Shown here piece by piece: positions 13,341-24,568 of a stretch of DNA of 64,000 nucleotides. Every line of letters begins with the position of its first letter. Position 1 is the stretch's first letter. The translations under genes and the position numbers were made by a program. The notes beneath the pieces were generated by a model. That model saw nothing but the letters and a program-made list of their open reading frames with translations, was not told where the DNA came from and ran no database searches. The stretch is from Steromphala cineraria (lineage: Eukaryota > Mollusca > Gastropoda > Trochida > Trochidae): the NCBI GenBank assembly GCA_916613615.1, contig OU744731.1, forward strand, positions 57,542,289 through 57,606,288, in the 5' to 3' direction.

Positions 13341-14119
13341 TTAAAGTTTTACTACAGCAAAGTTATGACTTAACTATGGATCCTATTGTTTATGTTGTCA
13401 TTGTTAAATCCTATAAAACATGTCAATACCATTAACACGAACACAGCACATCTGTCTGTGAATGAGTATATGTGTTCGTACCGAGGGCAGACAATTCAGC
13501 TTTAGATAATGCACATTGTCTGGTTGTTGACATGGTGCTTTGATCGAGAAGATGATTGCCTCAACATTGTGTTAGCGAATTAGACAAACAGAAAACATAG
13601 AAACATACAATCAGAATAACAATAAGAATTTTGAACTGTTTGTAGTAATCAAATTCCAACAAGATATATCTGAACAACAGTTGTTTCATAACGAAAATAT
13701 TTATTAAACGTTTTGATTGCTATAAAATCAGTTAAACATGTGCGTAAACACAAATGCAAGTTGCTACTTACTTTGCAACTCTAATTCTTAAGTGTTGTAC
13801 CAGAGAAGGCAATTTGCAACCATTTGAGGAGACTCTTCTGTTGATTGCACGTAAGTCAGTGACACATACTGAGATGTAGAAGGTTTGAAATGATAGTCTG
13901 AAGGATGAGCTATGGGTCTAGTGAATGTTGAATGAGACTTGGACACTGACTCATGTGTTCTAATAATTTACAAAAAAATAACTACAACAAATTCATGTAT
14001 TACTAAATAGACTTCAGGTAAACTACACAAACTACTTGATAGATAATTAAACCTAAATTAAGTGCCATTATGTGTATTTTGCTTATATAATCGTAAAATT
14101 ACAGTCCAATATATCTGTC

Positions 14120-14236
14120 CTATTGGTGACCTTTCCTGCATATTAGCGTCCTAGTTCTGCATATTGGCGTCCTAGTTTTGAATATTGGCGACCTAGTTTG
14201 TAATATTGGCGACCTGATTTGGAATATTGGCGGCAC
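14120..14236. repeat. Short tandem repeat, ~25-bp unit
   Basis: About five imperfect copies of a unit around ATATTGGCGACCTAGTTTTG. Read on the minus strand the array is open and encodes a repeating Arg-Thr/Ser-Pro-Ile pattern within a 135-codon ORF (14120-14527), but nothing else supports translation. Confidence 0.75.
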
Positions 14237-14832
14237 GTGTAAACTAGCACGTTCATTACTGTGATAAAAAAATACAACAAAATCAATGTAAAGGGATTTT
14301 ATTGTATTTTCGAGGTAAAATGAAAATCTCTTCTTGTCAATTTGCAACATTTTGAGATGTAGTTTAACACCTCTGAGACAAAGTGGACGCTGTTGAAATC
14401 TTTCCTCTTGGAGCATCCACCTAAAGACTGAGCATTGGTGAATCCCTTCAATCTGAAACGAAATAAAAACGTTTTTGAAATGATGTTGCCCTTCACAAAA
14501 CCTATCAAACCTATCACCTAAAACCATTATATATAAGATTGCTAAGGGTAATCATTGTTAAAAAATTGAATAATTCAGTAAGTACCTTGTGTTTTTGAAT
14601 AGGTATTGTAATCTACCGTATGGTTGCAGTTTCAAGTATTAACATTCATGGGGGATTTCGCTTTTGATGTTTAATTTTATTATGTTTTAATAACATTTGA
14701 ACTTAACAACCATTTCTGAACTATTCTAGATATATGTTAGCTTACTTAGCTGTGATAATGCAATACTCGTTTACATTAGGGTTGCTATAAAGATATCTAG
14801 ATGTAATGCATTCCTGAATTCAACACTTCTTT

Positions 14833-16051
14833 GGCCTAAGAGTAATTGAAGGGTCCGAATGACGGGGTATCTAAAACATCAATAAAATGCAACCTTTTCC
14901 TTGAAAATGATTGAAATGAAGATATTCTGACAGCTAAAATGATTTACTATAAATCAACAATTTCCTTGAAGCCTTGAGTTTGGTTGCAGAACGTACAATC
15001 ACAATGAAACCGAGTGGTTTTCGAGTTTGGTTGCAGTCCCTATAGGCAACTGCAACCAAATTATTTTCTAGCAATTATCCATCATTTTTCATGTCTTGAC
15101 AAACACTAATTTGGTTGCAGAGATTTTAGTTGCCTGTTGAATAGCAAAGAGGCAAGTTTGGTTGCAGGAGTTTTATAATTTACCTTATTTTACGTGAAAA
15201 CAAAAACAAATCAGGATTTCCATTTTGACAGATTCCCTCTTGCACTGTGAGTGACGTGTCCTACAATTGGTTGATTCAATCTCAAACATTTCCAACAATT
15301 TTTCAAATTTTCTAATTTTTGATTTATAATTAAATTTGTTCTGTTTTTGGATAGAAACCATTTGTTAAACTTACTCAATGATGTTTATTTTCTATCAAAA
15401 TCATTTTGCAATTAAAGGGAATCCTGACAGCCAATGAGAATCGTTTTGAGATATGACAACAATTCAAATTCGGTATGGGAGCACGTTGAAACACAGAAAT
15501 GAAATTTAGGGATCAATTTGGTCAAATAATGTCAAAAGTACCTACCGTGACATGCTTTATGATAGAAACTGTTAAAATAATCAAGGTCAGTGAAATATTT
15601 CTATCCATACTGACAGAAACGATTTCAAAACATGATGTGACATGAACGAAAACCGGACTCGATAGCGATCGGTAAGTGGCTTATGTGTCATTGAAATGTA
15701 AATAAAAAGCCAGGTAAGTGATCAACAGTTGTCAAATCATCATATATTCCATCTGCAACCAAATTTCTTCAAGCCCAGGCTCTTCTGTTTGATAAAAACA
15801 TGTATTTTCTTGGAAAAATAATTTGGTTGCAGGTGCCTATAGGGGACTGCAACCAAACTCGAAAATTATGTGATTTCATTTTGAATAATCTTTCTGCAAC
15901 CAAATTCAATGGTGTCATTCCACATATCATGGTATAGATAATTATCTCAGCTTTCAGAATATTCCAAATTGAGTCTTTTTCAAGAGTTAGGTTGCAGTTA
16001 ACAGTTCTTTTTGACACCCCGTCACACGGACCCTTCAATTACTCTTAGGCC
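14833..16051. mobile_element. hAT-like non-autonomous DNA transposon with subterminal motif array
   Basis: TIRs of about 36 bp begin GGCCTAAGAGTAATTGAAGG and contain GGGTCCG then GACGGGGT; the right end carries the inverse. An exact 8-bp target duplication, ACTTCTTT, flanks the element at 14825-14832 and 16052-16059. Inside, the 11-mer TTTGGTTGCAG occurs exactly nine times: plus strand at 14979, 15026, 15110, 15157 and 15822; minus strand at 15050, 15753, 15847 and 15894; with a variant at 15987. The copies cluster near both ends in mainly outward-mirrored orientation. Two larger mirrored blocks (15013-15070 and 15810-15870) contain paired motifs around CCTATAGG. An 8-bp duplication and repeated subterminal motifs are known features of hAT elements, where they bind transposase. 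Merlin and P elements also make ~8-bp duplications. No transposase ORF is present. Confidence 0.85.
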
Positions 16052-16059
16052 ACTTCTTT

Positions 16060-16975
16060 ATCTATTTTCTAGTTCATCATTTCATATTTCATCATTATAC
16101 AATAATCCATCCCTCGCTGCATTACCAAATACAACTGCTACTAATAAAATCTGATTGATATTAAGTGGTAAGGAATCGCACTTTTTCATGGCTTAATGAC
16201 ATTTGAACAAGAGTTAGTTTTTAATCAGTGTGTTTCAAACCAGCTTTTTAGATCAAATATGGTAAAGAACTGTTTTATGGGACAGTAGCAAGTTCTTAGG
16301 AAAACTAATAATGGAAATAGAAACAAACGAAAAGGAATATTACACGACATGTTTTTGCAATGTATCTATTTTCAATCACAAAGAGCAGCTATAAACGAAG
16401 TAAATTCTTCATTTAAGTAACCTGAACCGTTTCCCTACCCACATGGCAATGGTGCTCAAAAATGTACTGAAATGGCCGAATGCATTTTTAGCGCAATACG
16501 TGATAACTTCGTCTTCTAGTTACTGATAATTGGTTGAGTAATGGATCTGGATCTGGTTATACATTTTGCACAAACTAATATTGGGGGGGGGGGGGGGGGG
16601 ATTATAAAATTCAATGCAGCAATGCAGTAAATGCTTTTTAGAATGTTAAAGCGATATTAAAGCGAGGAATATCATAAAGCTTACCTGACGACGAGAGATT
16701 TCATTTGTTGTTCAATACGTCACACGCGATGCCTAATGTTTGACAGGGAATGCAAGCAATATGCGATTATTTATACCTGTCCAATACTCCTTGAGCTCAT
16801 GAACCTCGTGCACTTGTTACGATGCACGCGCTTCAACGTGCAGCCATCAGATGTAGTCGCCAATATTGGTAGATGCGGTAATCACAAAACTAGCACGCAA
16901 ATATGTACGAATTTAGGTTTAAGTGGAATAAACTCCTCAAACTCGCCAATATTTGCGGGTTAGGCATCGTCGGAG
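16060..16975. other. Intergenic sequence with poly-G tract
   Basis: An 18-base G run lies at 16583-16600. The stretch 16670-16975 is richer in CG than its surroundings and contains an open 75-codon frame (16736-16963) with no recognised motif. I do not call it a gene. Confidence 0.45.
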
Positions 16976-16986
16976 GCTTTGATCTA

Positions 16987-17313
16987 GTGAGTGAGTGAGT
17001 GAGTGAGATGGTGTTTAACGTGTTTTGAACAATATTTCAGTTATTAAACACGTGGATGTTGCCATCCAAACGAGAGTAGACAGATCAGGGAGAAAGGGAT
17101 CGAAAGGATGAGGGAAAAGACGGAAAGAAAGGCATAGTAAGAGATAGAAAGCAGGTTTTAGAAGGACTCAAATTTGGTCTGGCTTCTTCCCGTCGACCTG
17201 TCCAGTTTGGGTGACCCTACCAGGAGCATGTAAGCTCCAGCTGGCATAGCTCTCGGGGTTGTCGAAGCACACAAACCACCACACCACGTTAAGGTAATGA
17301 GTCCAGTGGTGGA
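16987..17313 (-). mobile_element. Retroposon (SINE-like) with CACT-type tail, copy 1
   Basis: The element lies on the minus strand: it begins TCCACCACTGGACTCATTAC at 17313 and ends in GTTAAACACCATCTCACTC repeats at 16987. A direct 11-bp duplication, GCTTTGATCTA, flanks it at 16976-16986 and 17314-17324, which is the signature of LINE-type target-primed insertion. The copy at 31352-31637 is in the opposite orientation with its own, different target duplication. Internal landmarks are GGTGTGGTGGTTTGTGTG, ACCCCGAG, and a C/T-rich segment with TTCTTTCCGTC. I see no clear tRNA A/B boxes, so it may be a SINE with another type of head or a LINE 3' fragment. Confidence 0.83.
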
Positions 17314-17324
17314 GCTTTGATCTA

Positions 17325-18420
17325 AGGATAGCTCAAAAAGACCGGGAATCCCTGAAATGTGCTGTAATCCTTACACTATCTAAGCTCTTTTCAAGGCAAA
17401 CCTCTCAAACAATTGCTTTAATCAAGCTTTCGATTTATGCCACTAATATAATGGTATTTTGTGCCAGTAATGCCACTGAATTCAATTCTCTACAAGAGAT
17501 GAACGGTGATCATTTGAAATAACGCATTATCAGGAACATCTCACTAGAGGCAGAAGCTTTACAAGCGGATGTGCAATTAAGTTTATTGGGTGAAATTCAA
17601 TAACTAACAAGTTGCTGATGAAGAAGTTTGAAACACGCATGCCTGCTTAAAATATATCGAACAGGTTGCTCACGAGCAAAAACCGTTTGCAATTACACCA
17701 AAACAAAAATTTAATTTGCTGCTGGTAGATCAACTGTGGTGAACTAATTATTATGGCTGTGAACAAACCTATGCACGATAAAAATCTTTATCAACTCTAA
17801 ACCTGAATCGCAATCACTGACTGTCAAACGAGTTTATCCATTTCGTTTGAAATTCTATTAAATTTTCTATATCTAAATCACTCACTTTTTTCAGAACGAA
17901 ATATTTTCATTTCAAGTACTTTAAAGTAGGATAAACATGCACTAAAGGTAGTCCAAATTCAGATTCACTAATAAGATTTATTACTGTTTTATCCATCCAA
18001 ATACATGTTAAGCAATGACACGTTTCCAAAAAAAAAAGAATTAATTTGCTGATTTGTCACTCGCGGTCATCCTACTCATCACACAAGAAAGCAGATGAGA
18101 TGACAGATAGTTTGGATAACGGCATAAATGTCCAAATGATTTTTTCACTTATATACAATTGGAAGTACAAATTTAAGTTGTTCTCTGACGTCAGTGCTGG
18201 TATGTTGAACAAACGCCTGATTCTAGAGAGTTTGAAGAAAAGACTGTCCAAAGCAGAAGAATATGAATATGAACGGTAACATTGTTAATGATAAAGTATA
18301 TATCAACATAACTCCTTTTTTTAATTAGACATAATGTATACATAAACAAAGAAGACGATTTCCAAAATGTCAAACGTTCAAAATATATAAATGATAAAAT
18401 GACGAGGCAATACCTAGCAT
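17325..18420. other. AT-rich sequence, nothing recognised
   Basis: No coding sequence or mobile element was identified. It lies within the left block of segmental duplication 1, but I could not find its counterpart in the right block. Confidence 0.4.
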
Positions 18421-18884
18421 AGTTAAAGTTGTTTTCACGTAGTCATACATGAACCCTAATGCAGTTGTATGGTCTTTAGCTACAATGCTATTCAAGCTAA
18501 CAGTTCTTTATATTTGTATCGGTTTCCACGCTACACGTTGATGTATTTACAGCTTTTCAAATGTTTATGCTTCGATTCAAAGTATCCTTCCAATATGTCT
18601 ACGTCTATATCTCTGGTGACAATTCTTTGTGACAGATTAACACAAAACATTTTCATCTATAAAACATTTGGAAATATGTAAGAAAACGAGGAAAACAAAT
18701 AAATGTCACGACTGTACTTCAGACATTGTTCTTGAGGCAGTCAACAAATCTCACTTCATTTTTCTTCAAAGAGACAGTCACTTTATCTTTCAAGCAGATC
18801 AGAATCTCAGCTCTTGATCAGAAATCGATGTTCTATTTTCGTTTCCTTAATAAATGTCCCATGCACTGACATGAAGTTTATGAT

Positions 18885-19032
18885 GTGCTTCATTGTCAAG
18901 GGGTTAGGATTTAAGTTCATGCGGTTGAATAGAACAGTAGTGATGTTTTGATAAAAGGTCAAGAGCTTCATTGTTAAAGGGTAAGTTCGATTAAAATTTA
19001 TGAGGCTGAATAGAAACGGTCTCGATGTTATG
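18885..19032. repeat. Diverged ~73-bp tandem duplication
   Basis: CTTCATTGTCAAGGGGTTAG with the following ~45 bp (18888-18947) is repeated in diverged form at 18967-19030. The first copy is the one conserved at 23955-24020 in the other duplication block. Confidence 0.55.
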
Positions 19033-19859
19033 GTGCGAGCTGTACAATACAACTTCCTAATGTTATAAAGCTACAATGTATGATGTCACAAGGAATGCTA
19101 TATCAGACATATAGTCATTCAATGATTCCAAACTGGAAAACACACTCACGATATTGTTATTTTCAACAAATTCATTCATCAACACACACAAAAAAAGAAA
19201 ATAGGATATCACATATACAATGGAAAATGGATCTCACCATGCACACGACGTTTATCGAAGAATATATGTGAATTGTTAGATAACAAAAAGCATTGTGAAA
19301 ATCTGTTTTTTCTCTACTTGTTTATCTCTACTATTGTCAACGTGGTAAACTTTTCAATTATGATTTGAAAGTAAAAAAGGTATCTTTTTTGGACTACGTT
19401 AACAAAGGTTCACAGTATAGTGAGTCTCTAGTGCAATTCGTATATCAGACTTAGACATTCGCATTGTTAAGTCAAGGACAGGACTGATGCAGTGTGGGGA
19501 TATTGTAACGATTGATGTATGACATGTTGTGAGACATTTAAATGTCGGCGCTAAGTACCATTGTCAGCCGTTCTTGGATAAAAGCAGCCAAACATATGGA
19601 AACGCGATTACAGCGAATACCCACAAATGTAGGCAATCTAACAGGCGTTCAGACGGCCTATCTTTATTTGTTAGCACTCATGAACCTATTGATCGTATCG
19701 CCTTAATTGACTTCTTAAACTGATTATAGGGATGTACCAATTGACTTTACATGTGATTTATTTCGGCTGTTCAGAGTTGTTTAACAAACAGTCTATTATC
19801 TACAACATCAGACAGGGGACTGTTATATTGAGGTTTTATATTAAACTGGTGTCTGACAA

Positions 19860-21460
19860 TATCAAATATCATGTCTGCAAACAATGGGACACGTTATTCA
19901 AGGATGTTGATTTTGATATAATCTTTAATTTTTGCAGATGGATATCTAAAACTGATAAACGGTTTCATTTTGATATTGTGCAAACATTGTCTACACAAAA
20001 AGAAAGCTCTTGAAACTAAAACTCGAGGATTAACGGATAAATGGATAAACATAAATTGCGTTTCACAGACTTTTGACATAACAAAACCCCTTGGTTGGTT
20101 TGGATTCAGAGGAGATAACCAATTACCAATCCCAGCTAAAACATTAACTTTACTCAAATGTTCAGGAGGTGAAACATAAATTTGAAAAACTATTTATAAT
20201 TTTTATGTCAACACTGTTGAAAATTCATATCCGAAAGAATCTTAGCTCAGATGAATTCACTAAATTGATTTTTATCTTCTTTTTTTGGGGGGGGGGGGGG
20301 GGGGGGGGGGGAGTTATAACATTATAAAGGGGGAAAAAGAAAATACTTAAGGAAAATTTAACCACGTTTTTCAAATTTATTATGCTTTAAAGTATGAATC
20401 CATTTAACCTTGAAGCTTTTATCAACCTTTCCCTTCCCATAACTAACCTCTCTTACCCAATATACCCAATCACTATATCTAAACTTCTTGATATATGCAA
20501 GTAAGGGTATATTTTTTATTACAAATGTACCACAAGCATAAAACCTAAGCATTTCGGCAAAAAAAGTCCGATTTCATATAAAAGATGGTTTTCAACAAGT
20601 GTACATGTAGATTGGTGTGTTTTTAAAAAAGTGAAACGTTTTTTAAGTTAATAAATTTCATTCTAAATTTCATTTTAAACATGACCATTTCATTTGAACC
20701 AATTGGCAGAGGAACTTAATTCTACAATACATTCTACAACTGTCACTTATCAAATGTGTAAATGAAGACGACATTCACAGCAGAGCCAATTAGTTTGGAT
20801 GTTCCAGTGACAATTGTTTCCACTTGGTTTGCAGGAACCCTTGACACAGAAACCCCATCCGGGCTAACATTTATCACATAGAGCCAGAGCAATTACTTTT
20901 AGTCCTATTCCCAGTTGATGCCAAGCTAGTTACTATCTTACAGCGACATCGACGGGTTGATAACAAATGAGATAACTCAAGCAGTTAAATACAATTACAA
21001 TATATATGTTATGTTGAAGTTACTGACACAATAAGAAGGGGGTTACAAATACATATATTTATACGTCAGTATTGAGACACAAGCAGTTAAATACAATGAC
21101 AATTATAATAATATTTGTTCAGATGTTGTGTGATACTGTCCTTTGGCTTTCAAAAATTGTTCTTTAGCTCAAATAATTAGACCGTTATTGTCAACATCAA
21201 CATCATGCCTTCAGTCTGCTGGCAGAGCAAATTCATGTTACAATATACTTTCCTCCCGTCACTAATGAAATGTTTAACTGAACACGACCCTGTTTGAATT
21301 GACATGATGTTCACAGCGGAGCCAATGTAGCTTTACCACAGGAGTCAACCAGCATAAGTGTTTTTCAGGGAAGACAACACGTTTCGGGAGAAGCTGCCGG
21401 TCACTATGGGTTGCGCCTTTTCTACATCTTCGATTATCAAGTGTTATCTTGGCCAATCTG
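19860..21460. other. Intergenic sequence with 25-base poly-G run
   Basis: The G run is at 20287-20311. A short block around 20775-20800 (TTCACAGCAGAGCCAAT) resembles 21310-21330 (TTCACAGCGGAGCCAAT), suggesting a small local duplication. No gene is supported. Confidence 0.45.
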
Positions 21461-21464
21461 TATT

Positions 21465-21632
21465 AACTTCCCAATCAACCATATTATAATGATAACTATG
21501 GTTAATTTCAAATGAATGGGAAGGGTTGTAATTACGATTATCAATTGTTATATGATCGATATGTAGTAACTTCCAAATCAAACATATAATAATCCTAACT
21601 ATGGTTAATTTCAAAATGAATGGGAAGGGTTC
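21465..21632. repeat. Local tandem duplication of ~100 bp
   Basis: TAACTTCCCAATCAACCATA through GAATGGGAAGGGTT (about 21465-21528) recurs at about 21567-21632 with few changes. The shared core is AACTATGGTTAATTTCAAA. Confidence 0.8.
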
Positions 21633-21639
21633 TAGCGCA

Positions 21640-21800
21640 GAGCTTGATCGATAATCTGCAAATGTGAAATGTGTTGAGTAGGTAACTTGCTTTATGGGAT
21701 AAAGACGTCAGTGCATGCAATATCATATTGGAAATCGATGACCCCGCCAGGTTCCATCTTACTGTAGGATGCTCCTCACCACATGATTGAGGTCAAGATA
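21640..21800 (+). repeat. Dispersed repeat, inverted relative at 29120-29245
   Basis: AAAGACGTCAGTGCATG, then ATATCATATTGGAAATCGAT, then a GCTCCTCACCACATGATTGA segment. The reverse complement of 29120-29245 has the same three blocks in the same order. The family is not identified. Confidence 0.7.
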
Positions 21801-22441
21801 CTTCATACTTCAACATAAAACTGATAGAAACAGAATTTAATCCGTTGTCTTTTGGATCTCATTTACATCAAACCAAGAATTGATTGGATTTGACTCTTGT
21901 ACTTTGACATTATGAATAAACAAGTAAAGTGATTGACTCTAGAGATTTCCCTGCGAATCATAATAAAACACATATAGCACATTCGAAATGATGAACTCTA
22001 TAAGAAAGGTCAACTTTCAATATGTAGAGTAGTAAATTTTAACAGATCAAGAAGATATATTATCTTCATACAGGATACAGACTGATTACATTCTGCAAAG
22101 ATTGAGAGTAAATATTTACCAGAGACACTCTTCCATGGTTGCATTGAAGAGTTTTCCGGTAAATATTAACTATAAACATACGTGATCGTTAATTTGTTTA
22201 TTTGCTTTTGGTATCAAATTCATTACTTATTACATGTTTTTAAAACATGTTTAATGATTCCACAAGCTCGGGAAGGATAGCTGTATACAATTCCAGTAGG
22301 TAGATTAATTCAGTTTTAAGGAGTTATTCTTATGTGTTCTACAAGAGACAGGCAATGATGTTTAGAAACTCTTCCATTGATTCCAGGTGAGTAATGATAA
22401 CATACTTATATGCAGAAGGTTTGAAATTATAGGTCTAATTA

Positions 22442-23113
22442 GGGGATAAACATACTGTGTTTTGAAATCAGCGACATATAACGGAATTATTATAGCTTTA
22501 AATTGAATGGATAATTGAGAGCTATGATAATTTCGTTATATGCCAATGATTTCAAAACACAGCATGTTTATCTCCATTCTACCATAAGATCGACTTAAAC
22601 TCGAACTATTTTCTTTCGCAGTGACTCCGCGGGCTGTTTTATCGTTATGAATATTTTAAATTCTGATTATTTTCACAAACTTGACGTCGGTATTATTGCA
22701 TTGGTGTTGTTAATATAGTTAAGGTATGTGTATGCTGCTTTTCGATTGACATAAATTTTGATATTCTGGCCGGATATACTTTGTGGGGACCGTTTTGGTC
22801 TAGTCTAAGGCTACCGAATGACGGCCCATGCCAACAGGAAATCTGATCTGTTGTCAGTGTCGTGTATTTTGCCGGTTTTGATAGCATGCAAGCGTTAATC
22901 ATGTTGAGAGTTTACATGAATTTTAAAATAATGTACATAAAACGCATTAATGGCATTTTTTTTGTAATATTTTAGAAATACTTGTTGCTAGGCAACACAT
23001 GAATTCTTGCACATAAGACAAGTAAGCAGAGCACTGTATAACCAAATTATTCGCCCTCTGATTTGTCACAGTAGCCAATCGGAAATGAGCATTTTGTACA
23101 TTTATGGTAGAAT
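22442..23113 (-). mobile_element. Composite foldback MITE, copy B
   Basis: Read on the minus strand: ATTCTACCATAA (23113) starts a ~540-bp part that ends at TTATGGTAGAAT (about 22576), an exact inverse of its start. This is followed by a 134-bp palindrome (22442-22575) with GGAGATAAACATGCTGTGTTTT-type arms. Compared with copy A at 8454-9016, the palindrome core sequence differs while the arm tips match. The first part contains CCGATTGGCTACTGTGAC, a CCAAT-box-like stretch. No ORF of significance is present. It is absent from the corresponding position of the left duplication block, which supports insertion. Confidence 0.7.
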
Positions 23114-24568
23114 GAGTGTTTAATGAGAATCTGCCACTGACTCATGTGTTCTAATTATTAACCTTTCGTCACATAACTACAAAACTATCAACTCACAGGG
23201 TTTACACTTAAGTTTCTAAATGTATGTTTTTCACATACATATTAACCAAAACCAAATTTTTAATCATACTGTGAGTTTGGTACTGGCATTATTCACTAAT
23301 TCTAGAGTGTATGGCACAGTTGCCAGAGAAGCAGATGCAGATCAATATATTTGATATATGGAGAATTAAAAATCATATTATAGTAAAAATCATTCAAAAA
23401 CAAGGAGGACGAAATATAAAGATAATACAATGTTGAGGCATTACTGAGTTAATTAATCAACAGTTGTATTCTGGTAATTTAAACTATAACCATATTTGAA
23501 CCATAACTAAACAGTTTTTATCTTACACATGTTCTTGATAGTTTATATCACTTTTAAAGTTGCACTTTCGATGGGTTTAAAACTTTTCAAATATTCTTGT
23601 TTCGACTCAAAGTCCTTCCAATCTGACTCTGTGGGTACATTTCTCTTTGATAGATTAACACATTTTTATCCATCAGAAATATCAAATACATGTTAGAAAA
23701 AGAGGAAAACAAATTAATGTCCTTTCAATTGCTACATTGTTTCAGTTCTAGTAGAATATTATTCTCTTATTCTTATTTCTTCAAAGAGAAGACCCAAATC
23801 AGTGTCTGTGAATGATGTACTTGTCAAGGAGTCCACTTTATCTTTCAAGCATGTCATAATCTCAGCTCCAGATCGGAAATCGATTCTCTATTCTCGTTTG
23901 CTTAATAAACTTCACATTGAACTTCATGCACTGACATGAAGTTTATGATGTGCTTCATTGTCAAGGGGTTAGTTTGATTTAAGTTCATGCGGTTGAATAG
24001 GACAGTAGTGATGTTTTGACGAAGGTTCAAGAGGTACCAAATGCTATGTAGTTACATGTATTAGATAGAAATAGTGTACATACACATGTACATGCAGTCA
24101 ATTATATCCCAGCTGAAAACACAATATTATATTGTTATTTTCAACAAATTCATTTAATAACACAATTCTCAAAATGACATAAAGAAAATAGGATGTCATC
24201 GACAGAATGGGAAAAAATGATTCAACTGAACAATGCATAAATGTACGATCACGTCCCAAACACATATATCGAAAAACAGATGAAATTTTTAGTAGCATAT
24301 GCTCAGTTCTACTATTATCAACGTGGTAAACATAATACATTATGTTTAGAAAGTAAAAAAGTCACTTTTTCTACTATTTCTTTGTTTTGTCAAAATAACA
24401 TTTCCATCTCATGCACTCATAATACATTCAGAACTGATGCAGTGTGGGCGTATTGTAACGATTGATGTCTGCTAGAATGAAAACCCTGTAAGAATGACAT
24501 GTTGCAACACATTTGTTTGAGGGCTCTAAGTACCACTGTACCCGACTTTGCTATGGTTTCTTTGGTTC

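Larger units (their letters stand above)
13790..19850. repeat. Segmental duplication 1, left block
   Basis: Parts of this block recur in the same order and orientation at ~22300-28460. Matching landmarks are: 13796-13860 with 22330-22390 (ending in a shared GTRAGT donor-like site); 13925-13975 with 23110-23165 (CACTGACTCATGTGTTCTAAT); 18540-19050 with 23570-24020 (ACATGAAGTTTATGATGTGC and CATGCGGTTGAATAG); 19485-19560 with 24435-24545 (TATTGTAACGATTGATGT); and 19545-19850 with 28165-28460 (GGAAACGCGATTAC and TTAGCACTCATGAACCT). The hAT-like element at 14833-16051 and the retroposon at 16987-17313 are insertions specific to this block. Divergence is substantial, so the duplication is old. Confidence 0.7.

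Noticed and set aside
14626..14636. ATGGTTGCAG as an extra subterminal motif of the hAT-like element
   Set aside because: It differs from the 11-mer and lies ~200 bp outside the element's TIR.
15769..16038. 89-codon minus-strand ORF as a gene
   Set aside because: It starts inside the right TIR of the hAT-like element and its codons are built from the subterminal motifs.
19080..19271. 63-codon plus-strand ORF in duplication 1
   Set aside because: The homologous segment at ~24060-24250 has stops and indels, so there is no sign of coding constraint.
20287..20311. Poly-G run as a G-quadruplex regulatory site
   Set aside because: It is a simple homopolymer next to T-rich sequence with no gene nearby, and length may be affected by sequencing error.
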